Assembly: GCA_029263475.1 (NCBI GenBank)
Contig: JAJCXK010000071.1
Span: 1-64,000, forward strand
DNA: 64,000 nucleotides
Direction: 5' to 3'
Origin: Candidatus Nitrosopumilus sp.
Lineage (GTDB): Archaea; Thermoproteota; Nitrososphaeria; Nitrososphaerales; Nitrosopumilaceae
Part shown: positions 41,204 to 51,368 of the stretch, piece after piece
Numbering within the stretch: position 1 is the stretch's first letter
Layout of the letters: each line of letters starts with the position of its first letter
Made by a program: the position numbers and the translations under genes
The notes under the pieces: model-generated
What the model was told of the DNA's origin: nothing
The model's database searches: none
The model's input: only the letters and a program-made list of their open reading frames with translations

Positions 41204-41490
41204 AGGTAATCTATGTAATTTCCATTTTCGTCTAATTTTAATTCAATTTTAAATTCTGTACCGCTGATAAATGAATCATTGCGAGTGGTTCTTACCCTTC
41301 CTATTACTAGCTCATATGGCCAAATTTCTACGACTATCGCTCCAACTGTGGCTGTTGGCGTTTCCGTAATCGTCATGTCTTCTTTTTTAACCCCGTGTTT
41401 TTCTAGCATGTAAATCGCATGATCTAGTAATGGTTCTGGATTGTTATAGTTCAGTACCCAGACAGTTCCTTCATAGTCAATCTTTTGCAA
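41200..41490 (-). CDS. Hypothetical protein
   Basis: 96-aa ORF overlapping the next gene by 4 nt. Confidence 0.5.
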   Translation of the reverse strand: MQKIDYEGTVWVLNYNNPEPLLDHAIYMLEKHGVKKEDMTITETPTATVGAIVVEIWPYELVIGRVRTTRNDSFISGTEFKIELKLDENGNYIDYL

Positions 41491-41522
41491 TTTGAAAAAT
41501 CCTAATTTTACTCATATAACAA

Positions 41523-41756
41523 TTATTCGGGAACTATTACATTCAGTGTCATTGTACTTACTACTCTGGATAGTTTTCTAACTGTCGCAATCACTTTTTC
41601 AAATCCCTCCTGTCCTTCTGTTTGAATTTCTGCAATCACATCATATGCCCCAAAAGTTAGATATGCGTTGTTGATATCTTGCATTCGTTTAAGCTCCTCT
41701 AGAATATATTCTTCAGACCCTAAATCACAATTTAATAAAATGAATCCCTTATGCAT
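41523..41756 (-). CDS. Stand-alone Lrp/AsnC ligand-binding (RAM) domain
   Basis: EEYILEELKRMQDINNAYLTFGAYDVIAEIQTE. Confidence 0.8.
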   Translation of the reverse strand: MHKGFILLNCDLGSEEYILEELKRMQDINNAYLTFGAYDVIAEIQTEGQEGFEKVIATVRKLSRVVSTMTLNVIVPE

Positions 41757-41807
41757 CTTTTTACCTTGGAATAATTTATGAAGTTCTGCTCTTTAAGTTT
41801 TCCAGTT

Positions 41808-43112
41808 TTACCATCTGCTACGTCCGCCGTAGCTGTTTCGATTATCTTTATCGTCTGTTCTTTTCCTGCTTCCGCCTCTGTCATCTCTGGATCTTCCATA
41901 TCCTCCTGAACGGCCCCCTCCTCTAGAATAGCCTGATCTTGATTGTCCGCCGTATCTTCTGGAAGATGTTTGTCTCTTTAGTGGATCTGGAATCGAAATT
42001 TGAATTCCCATTTCTTGGTTTAGATCTTTGATTGGAACCTTGATTTGACGTTTGATTAGATTCCAGTCTCCAACTGACGAGTATGATACAAATGTCACTG
42101 CTTTGCCTTCTGCACCTGCCCTTGCGGTTCTGCCAATTCTGTGAAAGTAAACCATCTCAACATTTGGAACGTCATAGTTGACTACTAATTCCACCCTTGG
42201 AACATCTATACCTCTTGATGCTATGTCTGTTGCAACTAGGATGTCTGCCTTTCCATTTCTAAATTTAGCCATTGACTGTTCTCTTCTGTGCTGTGACATG
42301 TCGCCCTCTATTGCGACTGCATCATATTTTTCTTGATGAAGGAATTTTTGAACATCTCTGGTTCTATATTTTGTAGAACAAAATACTATGCATTGACCTT
42401 TTACTGGCTTGAGAAAATCTAATAGATATTTGAATTTGTCCCTGTCTTTGATCACTAGAAATGATTGATCAATGCCCTCTCCACTAAGATCATCTGCATC
42501 CAATAGGAATTGTTTTGGATTGTTTAGATAGTCTTCAGATAGTCTTAGAATTTGGGTTGGCATGGTTGCAGAAAATAATGACATGACTCTGTTTTCTGGT
42601 GCCAAATCTAAGATAAATTGGATGTCATCTATGAATCCCATGTCTAACATTGTATCTGCCTCATCCAAAACAATGTGGCTGATGTCTCTGAGTTCTATTG
42701 AACCTCTTTTGAGATGATCGATTAATCTGCCTGGTGTTGCTACAAGAATTTCAACTCCTCTGTGCAGTGTATCGAGCTGAATTCCCATTCCCTGACCGCC
42801 GTAAATTGTCGCTACTTTGAGTCCTGTATATTTTCCAAATTTTTTGATTTCATCTGCAATTTGCATCGCAAGCTCTCTTGTAGGTGCCATGACCAATCCC
42901 TGAATTCCCTTTTTTGGCTGAATTTCTTGCAACATTGATAATGCAAATGCTGCAGTTTTTCCTGAACCTGTATGAGCTTGTCCTACAACATCTCTTCCTG
43001 AAAGTAATACTGGAATGGCTGCCTCTTGAATTGGAAATGCCTCTTCAAAACCTTGTTCTGTAATTCCTTTCAGCACATCGTCGCTTAATCCTAAATCTTG
43101 AAATTTTGTCAT
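41808..43112 (-). CDS. DEAD-box RNA helicase with C-terminal RG-rich tail
   Basis: AHTGSGKT, DEAD, SAT, HRIGRTARAG; C-terminal GGQSRSGYSRGGGRSGGYGR. Confidence 0.95.
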   Translation of the reverse strand: MTKFQDLGLSDDVLKGITEQGFEEAFPIQEAAIPVLLSGRDVVGQAHTGSGKTAAFALSMLQEIQPKKGIQGLVMAPTRELAMQIADEIKKFGKYTGLKVATIYGGQGMGIQLDTLHRGVEILVATPGRLIDHLKRGSIELRDISHIVLDEADTMLDMGFIDDIQFILDLAPENRVMSLFSATMPTQILRLSEDYLNNPKQFLLDADDLSGEGIDQSFLVIKDRDKFKYLLDFLKPVKGQCIVFCSTKYRTRDVQKFLHQEKYDAVAIEGDMSQHRREQSMAKFRNGKADILVATDIASRGIDVPRVELVVNYDVPNVEMVYFHRIGRTARAGAEGKAVTFVSYSSVGDWNLIKRQIKVPIKDLNQEMGIQISIPDPLKRQTSSRRYGGQSRSGYSRGGGRSGGYGRSRDDRGGSRKRTDDKDNRNSYGGRSRW

Positions 43113-43213
43113 TTTGTTTTTTCTCTTTAGCAATAACGAAAAAGCTTATTGCCCACTCGTTATTATTCTGATGCTTAGCATTGATTTTGGTCTAATAAAC
43201 GCTTGTTATTTTT

Positions 43214-44023
43214 CTATGTGTCTAGCTGAATATCTATCACTTTCTTAAAACTTTCAAATGGCTGGGCTCCTTTTAGCTCCACATAACCTATTTCATCATT
43301 CCCTACAAAGAATCCTGGGGTTCCAGAAACTCCGTATTCCCTTCCTTCGTTAAGATCATTTTTAATTTCTTCTATGTATTTTCCACTTGTAAGACATGTA
43401 TCAAACACCCCTTGTTGCAATTGCATGTCTGAAGCATATTTGCTAAACAAAGATATTGCATCTGCAGTTGCTAGTTTGTTCCATTCATTTTGTTTTTCAA
43501 ACAACATGTCATGCATTTCTCTGAACTTACTTTGCTCATTTGCGCATTCTGCTGCCACTGATGCTGGTAGTGCGTTTGGATGGATGCTTTGAATTGGGAA
43601 GTCTCTGAAAATCAGTTTTACTTTGCCCTGATCAATGTATTCCTCAAAAATTAATGGGAGTGTTTGAGTGTGGAATCTGGCACAAAATGGGCACTGAAAA
43701 TCTGAAAATTCAATTATTGTAATTGGTGCGTTTGGATTTCCCATGATTGGATCATCGTCTGCTGAAATTTTTATTGGTGCTACTGCCGCCTGTTTTGTAG
43801 GTAATTGATTCTGCAATAGTTTTAGTTCCATCTTGGCCAATGCCTCGTCCAAGTCTTTTTCAGTAATTTGATCCGAATTTAATTCTGACACATATGATCC
43901 TGATAGGAATGCTGCAATTCCTACTGCTATGATCAATCCCACAATCACGCTGTTAAACGTTGATTTTTTAACTGATATATTTTCACTATGTTTTTCATTA
44001 TCTCTGAATTCATCAAAACTCAT
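43214..44023 (-). CDS. DsbA-like thiol-disulfide oxidoreductase, membrane-anchored
   Basis: FSDFQCPFCARFH; cis-Pro GTPGFFVG. Confidence 0.9.
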   Translation of the reverse strand: MSFDEFRDNEKHSENISVKKSTFNSVIVGLIIAVGIAAFLSGSYVSELNSDQITEKDLDEALAKMELKLLQNQLPTKQAAVAPIKISADDDPIMGNPNAPITIIEFSDFQCPFCARFHTQTLPLIFEEYIDQGKVKLIFRDFPIQSIHPNALPASVAAECANEQSKFREMHDMLFEKQNEWNKLATADAISLFSKYASDMQLQQGVFDTCLTSGKYIEEIKNDLNEGREYGVSGTPGFFVGNDEIGYVELKGAQPFESFKKVIDIQLDT

Positions 44024-44466
44024 TGGGTTGATTCATAGTTTAGCATACTTATTCGTATTGCCAATTTAGGATACGTTTTTCCTCATCTAATTTCTTGTAG
44101 TTGTAATGTCTTATAATGACAAAATTCAGATTATTTGATTTGATGTAAACCCAATGTTAAATGAAATTTGATTTAATTTGTTGATGAAGTGTAAATCCTA
44201 GCTTAATCATTTGTCAAAGCAAGTTAATTAATTTCCTATTTTGCCAGAGTCTTCATGAAAAGTCATTGCATGGAGTGCTCTTTTTCTACAGAGGAGCCTG
44301 GAGAATTATACGTTCATTTCATGAACGTACACACCAAAATCATAGTAAAGTCCAAAAGGAATCCTATGTACTCGTTGGACAGCTTTGCTGGATGATTTTC
44401 TTATTTCTGAAACATTGTGAACGTGTTTCGCAGTTCTATCGTGTGGATCATGAGTATAAAAAATGA

Positions 44467-44540
44467 AGCCAATGACGGGATCTGAACCCGTGACCTATTG
44501 ATTACAAATCAATTGCTCTACCAGGCTGAGCTACATTGGC
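44467..44540 (-). tRNA. tRNA-Thr (anticodon TGT), no intron
   Basis: Reverse strand GCCAATGTAGCTCAGCCTGGTAGAGCAATTGATTTGTAATCAATAGGTCACGGGTTCAGATCCCGTCATTGGCT folds as a cloverleaf; loop TTTGTAA. Confidence 0.95.
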
Positions 44541-44663
44541 ACGAAATAAAATGAATTTTTTGAAGGTTTAAAGTGTTACCTGTGATTTGTTTGAAAATTA
44601 CTTTCTTTTGATATTGTCCAATTCACCGTCAGTTTATAATAAAACCTCATTTCCATACTTGTC

Positions 44664-44891
44664 ATGAGATACATCAATCCAATTAGAGTTAAGGTTTTGA
44701 TGATGATGTTTTATGCTACTGGGATAATGGGTTTGATAATAGGATTAGTTATTGCTCCTCCTTCTATGACGATAATGATCACTTTCATGAGTCTTGTCAA
44801 CATTGGATTGGGGGCATTTTTCACATTCCTATTTCTGACACAGATTCAGAAAGAGCCTGATAAACGAAAGAAAAAAAGAAAGTCTGGTTAG
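44664..44891 (+). CDS. Small two-TM membrane protein
   Basis: 75 aa, two hydrophobic segments, Lys/Arg tail. Confidence 0.6.
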   Translation: MRYINPIRVKVLMMMFYATGIMGLIIGLVIAPPSMTIMITFMSLVNIGLGAFFTFLFLTQIQKEPDKRKKKRKSG

Positions 44892-44975
44892 AATGTCTGT
44901 TGATGGTTTTAAAAAAATTAAAAGATTAATTTTTATTTAAAGTATAAATAATAATTCTCTTCCTTCAATTCAGAA

Positions 44976-45527
44976 ATGCTTGACTTGATTGCAAAGAACT
45001 TGTTTCTTACAAAAGGTAAGGGTGTTCATGAGGATAGGTTGACCAGTTTTGAATACGCGTTAAGGGATGCAGGTATTGCCGGAACCAATCTGGTTTTAAT
45101 TTCAAGCATTTTCCCACCTCAGGCAAAACTCATTTCCAGAAAGGAAGGGCTAAAAAAAATCAAACCCGGACAAATTCTGTTTACAATTTATTCCAAAAAT
45201 CAAACAAATGAACCCCATAGGGTGTGCTCAGCATCTGTAGGTCTTGCTCAACCTAAAGACAAGTCCAGATATGGATATCTTTCTGAATACGAATCTTTCG
45301 GTCAAAATGAAGGTCAAGCTGGTGATTATGCTGAAGACATTGCAGCACAAATGCTGGCATCCTCATTGGGGATTGCTTTTGATGCTGATAAAGCCTGGAA
45401 TGAAAAAAGACAGCAGTGGATGATTTCCGGAGAAATCTACAATACTCATAACATAACTCAATCCACGAAAGGTGACAAAGATGGAAAATGGACGACTGTT
45501 TTTGCCGCAGCTGTACTTTTGCTTTAA
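44976..45527 (+). CDS. pdaD: Pyruvoyl-dependent arginine decarboxylase
   Basis: NLVLISSIFPPQAKL (self-cleavage region), GYLSEYESFGQNEGQAGDYAEDIAA. Confidence 0.9.
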   Translation: MLDLIAKNLFLTKGKGVHEDRLTSFEYALRDAGIAGTNLVLISSIFPPQAKLISRKEGLKKIKPGQILFTIYSKNQTNEPHRVCSASVGLAQPKDKSRYGYLSEYESFGQNEGQAGDYAEDIAAQMLASSLGIAFDADKAWNEKRQQWMISGEIYNTHNITQSTKGDKDGKWTTVFAAAVLLL

Positions 45528-46715
45528 TTATTTTTTATACCCTTTAAGGTAAAACAAAGCAGCTGCACTAGATGCTATTGCAATTATGATGACCACAACT
45601 ATGGATTCATCGAATTCTTGTTTTTTCGTTTGCGTGTTTTCTCCTCCTAGCGAAAATTCTAATTCATCACTGCTTACTGACGTTTTTTTACCAAAAATGT
45701 ATTTTCCTTGTATTACCTGACCCTCTTCAGGATCAAAGACCCATCCGTGGTTTGTAATGTCTGTTGGAATTCTTTCGTCATCTATGATTTGAGTCGAAAC
45801 AATATTACCTTCGACATCTGAGATATTGGTCTCTTCAGGAGATATTATGACTACTTGGATGATTGAGTTCAAAGGATAAAATCCTTCAGAAAAATACTCT
45901 GATCTTTTTAATTCAGTTGTTTGTAAAAATTTCAATGGATCAATTTTGTCCGTGTTTGATGGCGTTTCAGAATAGTTTGTTGATACTTTTAATTGCAACA
46001 ATGATTTGTTTTCTGAAGGTATTATGGAGAATGTCATTTTTGCATTCTCATCCGTTGAAAGATTCCTTGCAACGTCATAAAACCCTCCTGATTCCCTGAT
46101 TATTTTTGGAATCAAAATAGCTGATATTTTTTCATACATTGAGGTCGTATCTTCCATGGGCATGGTGTATACTGCTGAAATGGTTCCTTTACCTGAGATT
46201 ACTCCTGATGTCTGCAACGTTGTATTCACCTCATCACTGGGCTGGATGAATGTGGAGTGAAGTTTTGCTTTTGTGTCAAACATGTCATTTATTTCATCTA
46301 TGAACTGTTCTGATATGTTTAATGTTGAATTTTGAATTGCCGGGAAGTTTGTATCATTTGGGTTTCTCTTTACGTTTATCAAAATACATGACTCATTACT
46401 TACTCCAAGTATGCATTCATCTTGATTTGTTATAATTACTGCTGCAATGTGGTCATTTTCTCTGATTCTTTGTTCCACATTGGCTGGAACTTTTATTTCT
46501 TGAATGCTGGTACTTTGTAAAGTGATTGATGCCGTGACATCCTGAGCTGTTTTTTTATCAATCATTATCTGAGCGGTTTCTTGAAATGTTGCAAGACTTA
46601 TTTCTTGAGAATGTGCATAATTTACTGAAATTCCTGTTAATACAATCATTCCAATTAAAACAATTGCTTTATGCATGGATTGTGTTTCTGATGATGAAAT
46701 TATAAATTTACTCAT
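45528..46715 (-). CDS. Hypothetical secreted protein with C-terminal TM anchor
   Basis: 395 aa, signal peptide, C-terminal TM. Confidence 0.65.
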   Translation of the reverse strand: MSKFIISSSETQSMHKAIVLIGMIVLTGISVNYAHSQEISLATFQETAQIMIDKKTAQDVTASITLQSTSIQEIKVPANVEQRIRENDHIAAVIITNQDECILGVSNESCILINVKRNPNDTNFPAIQNSTLNISEQFIDEINDMFDTKAKLHSTFIQPSDEVNTTLQTSGVISGKGTISAVYTMPMEDTTSMYEKISAILIPKIIRESGGFYDVARNLSTDENAKMTFSIIPSENKSLLQLKVSTNYSETPSNTDKIDPLKFLQTTELKRSEYFSEGFYPLNSIIQVVIISPEETNISDVEGNIVSTQIIDDERIPTDITNHGWVFDPEEGQVIQGKYIFGKKTSVSSDELEFSLGGENTQTKKQEFDESIVVVIIIAIASSAAALFYLKGYKK

Positions 46716-46821
46716 ATTTTTGCATTTGATGTCGCTATTTTGTTACATGTTTTTTATTTTTTTTAATGAAAATGTTTTGTCTGGTAACTAATATTCTCAT
46801 GCTTGTAACTATCTAGATAAC

Positions 46822-47394
46822 ATGGCATTGATCCCTCTACTTGTTGATATATTTCTAAACCCTGTCATTCAGTTAATTGCAGTCTTGAGCGCATTTTGCA
46901 TTGGTTTGTTTCAGGGAATAATTTTGGGCAGGGCGATTCTTCTCAGATTCCCGCGCTTGCAAAATCATGTAAAAACCGTATCTGTTTCCATGTTTGTTTT
47001 ATTTTTGATAAATGCAATTTTGAGCGTTCCTCGTTTTGCCTCCTCTGAAAAAGTTAGTCTTTCTAATTTATCTGCAAATAGCCCTGGTGAAGTGGCTTCT
47101 GCTCTTTTTTTGATTTTTGGTATGAATACGGGGTTTTTGACGGTGTTAGCAATTTCTGTTACTGTGACCAGCTTTGTTGTGTTGAAATTCACTTCTCTTA
47201 ATGGAATATCTAAGGCGTTTGTTTTCTTTTTTAGTGCTCTTTTGTTAGTGTTAACTGCAGTCAGTAGGTTTACAGATCTTACTCCGAGCACTTTTGAGGT
47301 TTTATTGTATTTTCTTTATCAGTTAGGAATCACTATTGGTATTTTGATGGGAAGTATTAGAAAAATTAAACCAAAAAAACTGGGACTAAAGTAA
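46822..47394 (+). CDS. Polytopic membrane protein, hypothetical
   Basis: 190 aa, several TM segments. Confidence 0.65.
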   Translation: MALIPLLVDIFLNPVIQLIAVLSAFCIGLFQGIILGRAILLRFPRLQNHVKTVSVSMFVLFLINAILSVPRFASSEKVSLSNLSANSPGEVASALFLIFGMNTGFLTVLAISVTVTSFVVLKFTSLNGISKAFVFFFSALLLVLTAVSRFTDLTPSTFEVLLYFLYQLGITIGILMGSIRKIKPKKLGLK

Positions 47395-47462
47395 TTTCAA
47401 ACGTTTAAATCTGATTGCCTTGGGTTTTGAGTGACATCGAATTCAAACCGTTCGGGGAACAA

Positions 47463-47491
47463 GCCGACAGTCCATGCGTTGGACTGTCGGC
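47463..47491. terminator. 12-bp perfect hairpin gccgacagtcca-tgcgt-tggactgtcggc between convergent genes
   Basis: Arms 47463-47474 and 47480-47491 are exact reverse complements. Confidence 0.55.
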
Positions 47492-47508
47492 CCCATTAAT
47501 TCTAAAGT

Positions 47509-49281
47509 CTAATTTAGTGATGATAGTGTATTCACTTGCTTTTTGATATAGTTAAAACCTTCTTGCCAGAATTTTGTAGAACTGATGTCAAATCCATATT
47601 CTAAGAGCAGTTTTTCTGGCTTTTTGGAACCGCCTGCTGCAAGAATGTTAAGATATGCTGGTACGAAATCTTTTCCTTCTTTTTTGTATCTTTGAAATAG
47701 CGATAGCGCAAGCAAATTGCCAAAAGAATACGCATAGCAGTAAAATGGCGTGTGGTAGAAATGTGGAATGCAACTCCATTCTATGGCAAAGTCTTCTGAC
47801 AATGTAACTGCGTTTCCAAACTGGGTTTTGAGATTTTGCAAGTATGTCTTTGATATTTCATCTATTGTGGTTCCTTCTCCGATCTGTTTATGGGCATCGA
47901 CCTCGAAGATTGTAAAAAATGATTGCCTTTGTATCGTTGCGTACAAGTCATCTATTTTCTCTGATAGCATTGTCTTTTTTTCATCATCAGAAATTTTGTC
48001 AGACATGTTGTCATACAAAAGTAATTCTGAGAATGTAGATGCCGTTTCTGCTAAGGGTAGTGGAGCATCTTGGACCAGAATGGATCTATCTTGGGCAGCC
48101 TGACTGTGAACTGCATGTCCCAATTCATGAGCTAAAGTAAACACGTCTCTAGATTTACCCGTAAAATTCACCAGTACGTATGGTGTAATTTTTGGAGTCA
48201 GTGTGCTGCAAAATGCCCCGTCTCTCTTTCCTTTTCTGATATCTGAGTCAACGTGGTTTTCATTGAATACCTTTCTTGCATATTCTTCCAATGTACTGCT
48301 AAATTTTCCAAGTGATTCAAACACTAATTTTACTGATTTGTCATATGAGTAGTTCTTTTCTTTGATATTTGAGGCTGCAGGGGCATACAAATCATACCTT
48401 CGCAATTTTTTCATTTTCAGCATCTTTGCTTTTTGCATAAAAAATTTCTGAAAGACGGGGGAATTTTTTTTACATACTGCAAGTAGGGAATCAATGGTTT
48501 TATCATCAACGTCATTTCCAATGTTTCTCATGGATATTGGCGATTTGTATCCGCGTATCTCTATGCCCTCATCTTTCCAATTAGTTACAATATTCTGATA
48601 TGTTTCTCCGACAACTCCTTTATTCTCTGAGTATTTTGTAAGGATTGTTTTGTATGCCGTCTCACGGATTTTTGGGTTTGTACTTCTGACATAGTTTGTA
48701 AGTTCTTCTCTTGTCATTGTTTTGTATTTGTTACCTACTTTCATTTTGTATTCAAACACGTTAGTGATTTTGTCGTATAGTTTTACAAGAGCCGATATTC
48801 CTGTAACGTCCAGCGTGTTGATGATCCTTTCTTCAGGTTCGCTGAGTGCATATTTTGCAAATAGTCTTTTATGTGAAAGGTACTCTGTAATTTCTCCGGC
48901 ATCTTTCATGAGTCTCTTTGCATTTTTATCATCAACCTGGGTCTTCCACCACAAATCAAAAAATAAAATTTTATTTGAAATCTCAGATCCTAACTTTGAC
49001 ATTTTTGTCATTAGTGATGTTGCCTCATCAGATTGTGTATCCGAAGAGTATGACAATGATGCATAACCTCCAACTTTACTCATGTTCTCAGAAATTTCCT
49101 CAACTTGCTGTATGATGTTCATAAATTGTTTAGAAGACATTTTAGGATTTAATTTTGATTTGATTTTTTCAAATTTTATTGCCTGTTTTTCTAACTCCTG
49201 AATTTGTTTTTGAAATGCCGGACTTTTTTGATTTTTGACTAATTCTGATAAATCCCACTTGCCTAGCTGATATTCTGACAT
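47509..49281 (-). CDS. pepF: Oligoendopeptidase F (M3 family)
   Basis: LAHELGHAVHS zinc site and M3B architecture. Confidence 0.92.
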   Translation of the reverse strand: MSEYQLGKWDLSELVKNQKSPAFQKQIQELEKQAIKFEKIKSKLNPKMSSKQFMNIIQQVEEISENMSKVGGYASLSYSSDTQSDEATSLMTKMSKLGSEISNKILFFDLWWKTQVDDKNAKRLMKDAGEITEYLSHKRLFAKYALSEPEERIINTLDVTGISALVKLYDKITNVFEYKMKVGNKYKTMTREELTNYVRSTNPKIRETAYKTILTKYSENKGVVGETYQNIVTNWKDEGIEIRGYKSPISMRNIGNDVDDKTIDSLLAVCKKNSPVFQKFFMQKAKMLKMKKLRRYDLYAPAASNIKEKNYSYDKSVKLVFESLGKFSSTLEEYARKVFNENHVDSDIRKGKRDGAFCSTLTPKITPYVLVNFTGKSRDVFTLAHELGHAVHSQAAQDRSILVQDAPLPLAETASTFSELLLYDNMSDKISDDEKKTMLSEKIDDLYATIQRQSFFTIFEVDAHKQIGEGTTIDEISKTYLQNLKTQFGNAVTLSEDFAIEWSCIPHFYHTPFYCYAYSFGNLLALSLFQRYKKEGKDFVPAYLNILAAGGSKKPEKLLLEYGFDISSTKFWQEGFNYIKKQVNTLSSLN

Positions 49282-49546
49282 GTGATTTTGGTCTATTGCA
49301 ACTACTAAAAAATGAATACGTAATTCATAATTGCCTCATTTTCTGATGTATGTTCTTCATGGTTGGTTCAAAAAATCAATTTTAATAACAAAATCTGTAT
49401 TTTTCCGTTAAATCTGTAAAATTGTGCCTGCAATCATATTCAATCTCTTTCCAGTCCGATCTATTGAGTTTGAAGCGTTTTTTTCTGAAAAATCATCAAA
49501 TAAATCGGTTCTTATATGATATAAACATCAGAATATTTGAACTGTT

Positions 49547-50479
49547 TTGGTTTTAGAAATTATTAATGCTGATTCGACTTGTGGGCGTTGTGGAAAGAAC
49601 TCCATGCTTACTGATAATGTTACTGGGGAAAGATTTTGTGGAAAATGTGGCTACGTGATCACTGAAACCCTGCAGGATTCGGGACCCGAATGGAGATCGT
49701 TCTCAAAAGAAGGAGGGGCAGATCCAACTAGAACTGGTGCTCCAACATCACTTGCAATGCATGATCGTGGTCTTGCAACAATCATTAGTCCAATGAACAA
49801 GGATTCTTCTGGAAAGCCTCTCACGTCGACCATGAAAAGTACCATTGAAAGACTACGAACTTGGGATAGCAGAAGTAAGGTAAATGCATCGTCAGACAAA
49901 AATCTTAGACAAGCGTTAAGCGAATTATCTACGTTAAAAGACAAACTTTCACTTTCTGATGCAGTAATTGAAAAGGCATCGTATATCTATAGAAAAGCAT
50001 TGGAAAAAGGTCTGGTAAAAGGTCGTTCCATCTCTGCATTGATTGCCGCATCTTTGTATGCTGCCTGTCGTGACACTGAAACTCCAAGAACGCTAAAAGA
50101 TGTTGCAGATGCTGGAAACATTAAGAAAAAAGATATTTCAAGATGTTATAGGATATTGCATCAAGAATTAGAATTAAAAATGCCTGTGGTTGATCCAGTT
50201 CAGTGTGTCGCGAGAATCGCAAGTTCTATTGGAATTACTGAAAAAACAAAACGATTTGCAGTTAAAGTGCTTAAAGATGCACAGGCTCATGAGGAGTCTG
50301 CCGGAAAAGATCCTATGGGGTTGGCAGCTGCGGCATTGTACTTGTCATGTGTTAAAAATGGTGAAGATAAGACCCAGCGTGACATTGCGGAGGCCGCAAA
50401 TGTCACTGAGGTAACAATTAGAAATAGATACAAAGGCCTGAGATTAGACCAAAATATGGATATGATTGGAGGTAAATGA
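49547..50479 (+). CDS. tfb: Transcription initiation factor TFB
   Basis: CGRCGKNSMLTDNVTGERFCGKCG zinc ribbon; two cyclin-like repeats. Confidence 0.95.
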   Translation: MVLEIINADSTCGRCGKNSMLTDNVTGERFCGKCGYVITETLQDSGPEWRSFSKEGGADPTRTGAPTSLAMHDRGLATIISPMNKDSSGKPLTSTMKSTIERLRTWDSRSKVNASSDKNLRQALSELSTLKDKLSLSDAVIEKASYIYRKALEKGLVKGRSISALIAASLYAACRDTETPRTLKDVADAGNIKKKDISRCYRILHQELELKMPVVDPVQCVARIASSIGITEKTKRFAVKVLKDAQAHEESAGKDPMGLAAAALYLSCVKNGEDKTQRDIAEAANVTEVTIRNRYKGLRLDQNMDMIGGK

Positions 50480-50483
50480 TGAT

Positions 50484-51044
50484 ATGACTCAAACAAAACC
50501 TATAATTGCAATAGTTAACGTTGTGGCTTCTGCTACCATTGAGCAAAAGCTGGATCTTGTAGATATAACAAAAAAATTCCCCGCAGTTGAGTATCATCCA
50601 GAACAATTCCCTGGTGCGGTTTTCAGATTAAAGAATCCTAAAACTGCTACACTACTTTTTGGTTCTGGAAAAATGGTCTGTACCGGGGCAAAATCTCAGG
50701 AGTTGGCTGAGACTGCTGTATTTGAAGTGGTGAAAATATTGCGAAAAGGTAAAATAAAGATCAAAAATGATCCCATTGTTTCAATACAAAATATTGTGTC
50801 CTCGATCAATCTTGGAGGAAAGGTTAACTTAGAACAAGCAGCTAGAACTCTTCCAAGAAGCATGTATGAGCCTGAGCAATTCCCTGGACTAATTCACAGA
50901 ATGCTTGATCCTAAAACCGTAATTCTGATTTTTGCATCTGGAAAACTAGTTTGTGTTGGTGCAAAGCTTGAGAAAGATGTGCATCGCTCAGTAAATCAAA
51001 TTCATGCTTTGCTTGAAGAAAAAGATCTGATGGTTTACGAATAG
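50484..51044 (+). CDS. tbp: TATA-box-binding protein
   Basis: Two TBP repeats (YHPEQFPGAVFRLKNPKTATLLFGSGKMVCTGAKS / YEPEQFPGLIHRMLDPKTVILIFASGKLVCVGAK). Confidence 0.96.
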   Translation: MTQTKPIIAIVNVVASATIEQKLDLVDITKKFPAVEYHPEQFPGAVFRLKNPKTATLLFGSGKMVCTGAKSQELAETAVFEVVKILRKGKIKIKNDPIVSIQNIVSSINLGGKVNLEQAARTLPRSMYEPEQFPGLIHRMLDPKTVILIFASGKLVCVGAKLEKDVHRSVNQIHALLEEKDLMVYE

Positions 51045-51103
51045 TATTCTCTAATTCAAAAAATATTCTTACAAAACTGAACTGTGTCCTTATTTGATGG
51101 GTT

Positions 51104-51367
51104 TTACGTGCTATGATAGTATTCTTTGTGAATGTAGCACCATTTCCAAATATTTTCTGGCACTGCCTTCATGACTGCATGTCCTGTTTCTTCAAAGTGT
51201 TTTGTAGCATGTTTTCCAATTGATGAATCACAACAACCTACATGTCCACAAGTTAGACACATTCTAAGTGCAACTGTGGGTAGATGCTCTTTCTGGCATT
51301 CCTCGCAATTTTTTGTATTTTGAATCACTTTTTTTTCTTGGATAAAATGTTCGCACTCTTTTGTCAT
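51104..51367 (-). CDS. UBP-type (ubiquitin-hydrolase) zinc-finger protein
   Basis: C...CEEC...LRMCLTCGHVGCCDSSIGKHATKHFEETGHAV. Confidence 0.8.
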   Translation of the reverse strand: MTKECEHFIQEKKVIQNTKNCEECQKEHLPTVALRMCLTCGHVGCCDSSIGKHATKHFEETGHAVMKAVPENIWKWCYIHKEYYHST

Positions 51368-51368
51368 G

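Noticed and set aside
44266-44466. 66-aa plus-strand ORF upstream of tRNA-Thr
   Set aside because: No domain pattern, odd composition, region contains an inverted repeat; probably non-coding
47509-49281. Convergent hairpin plus pepF as a mobile insertion
   Set aside because: No flanking repeats or integrase; pepF looks like a normal chromosomal gene
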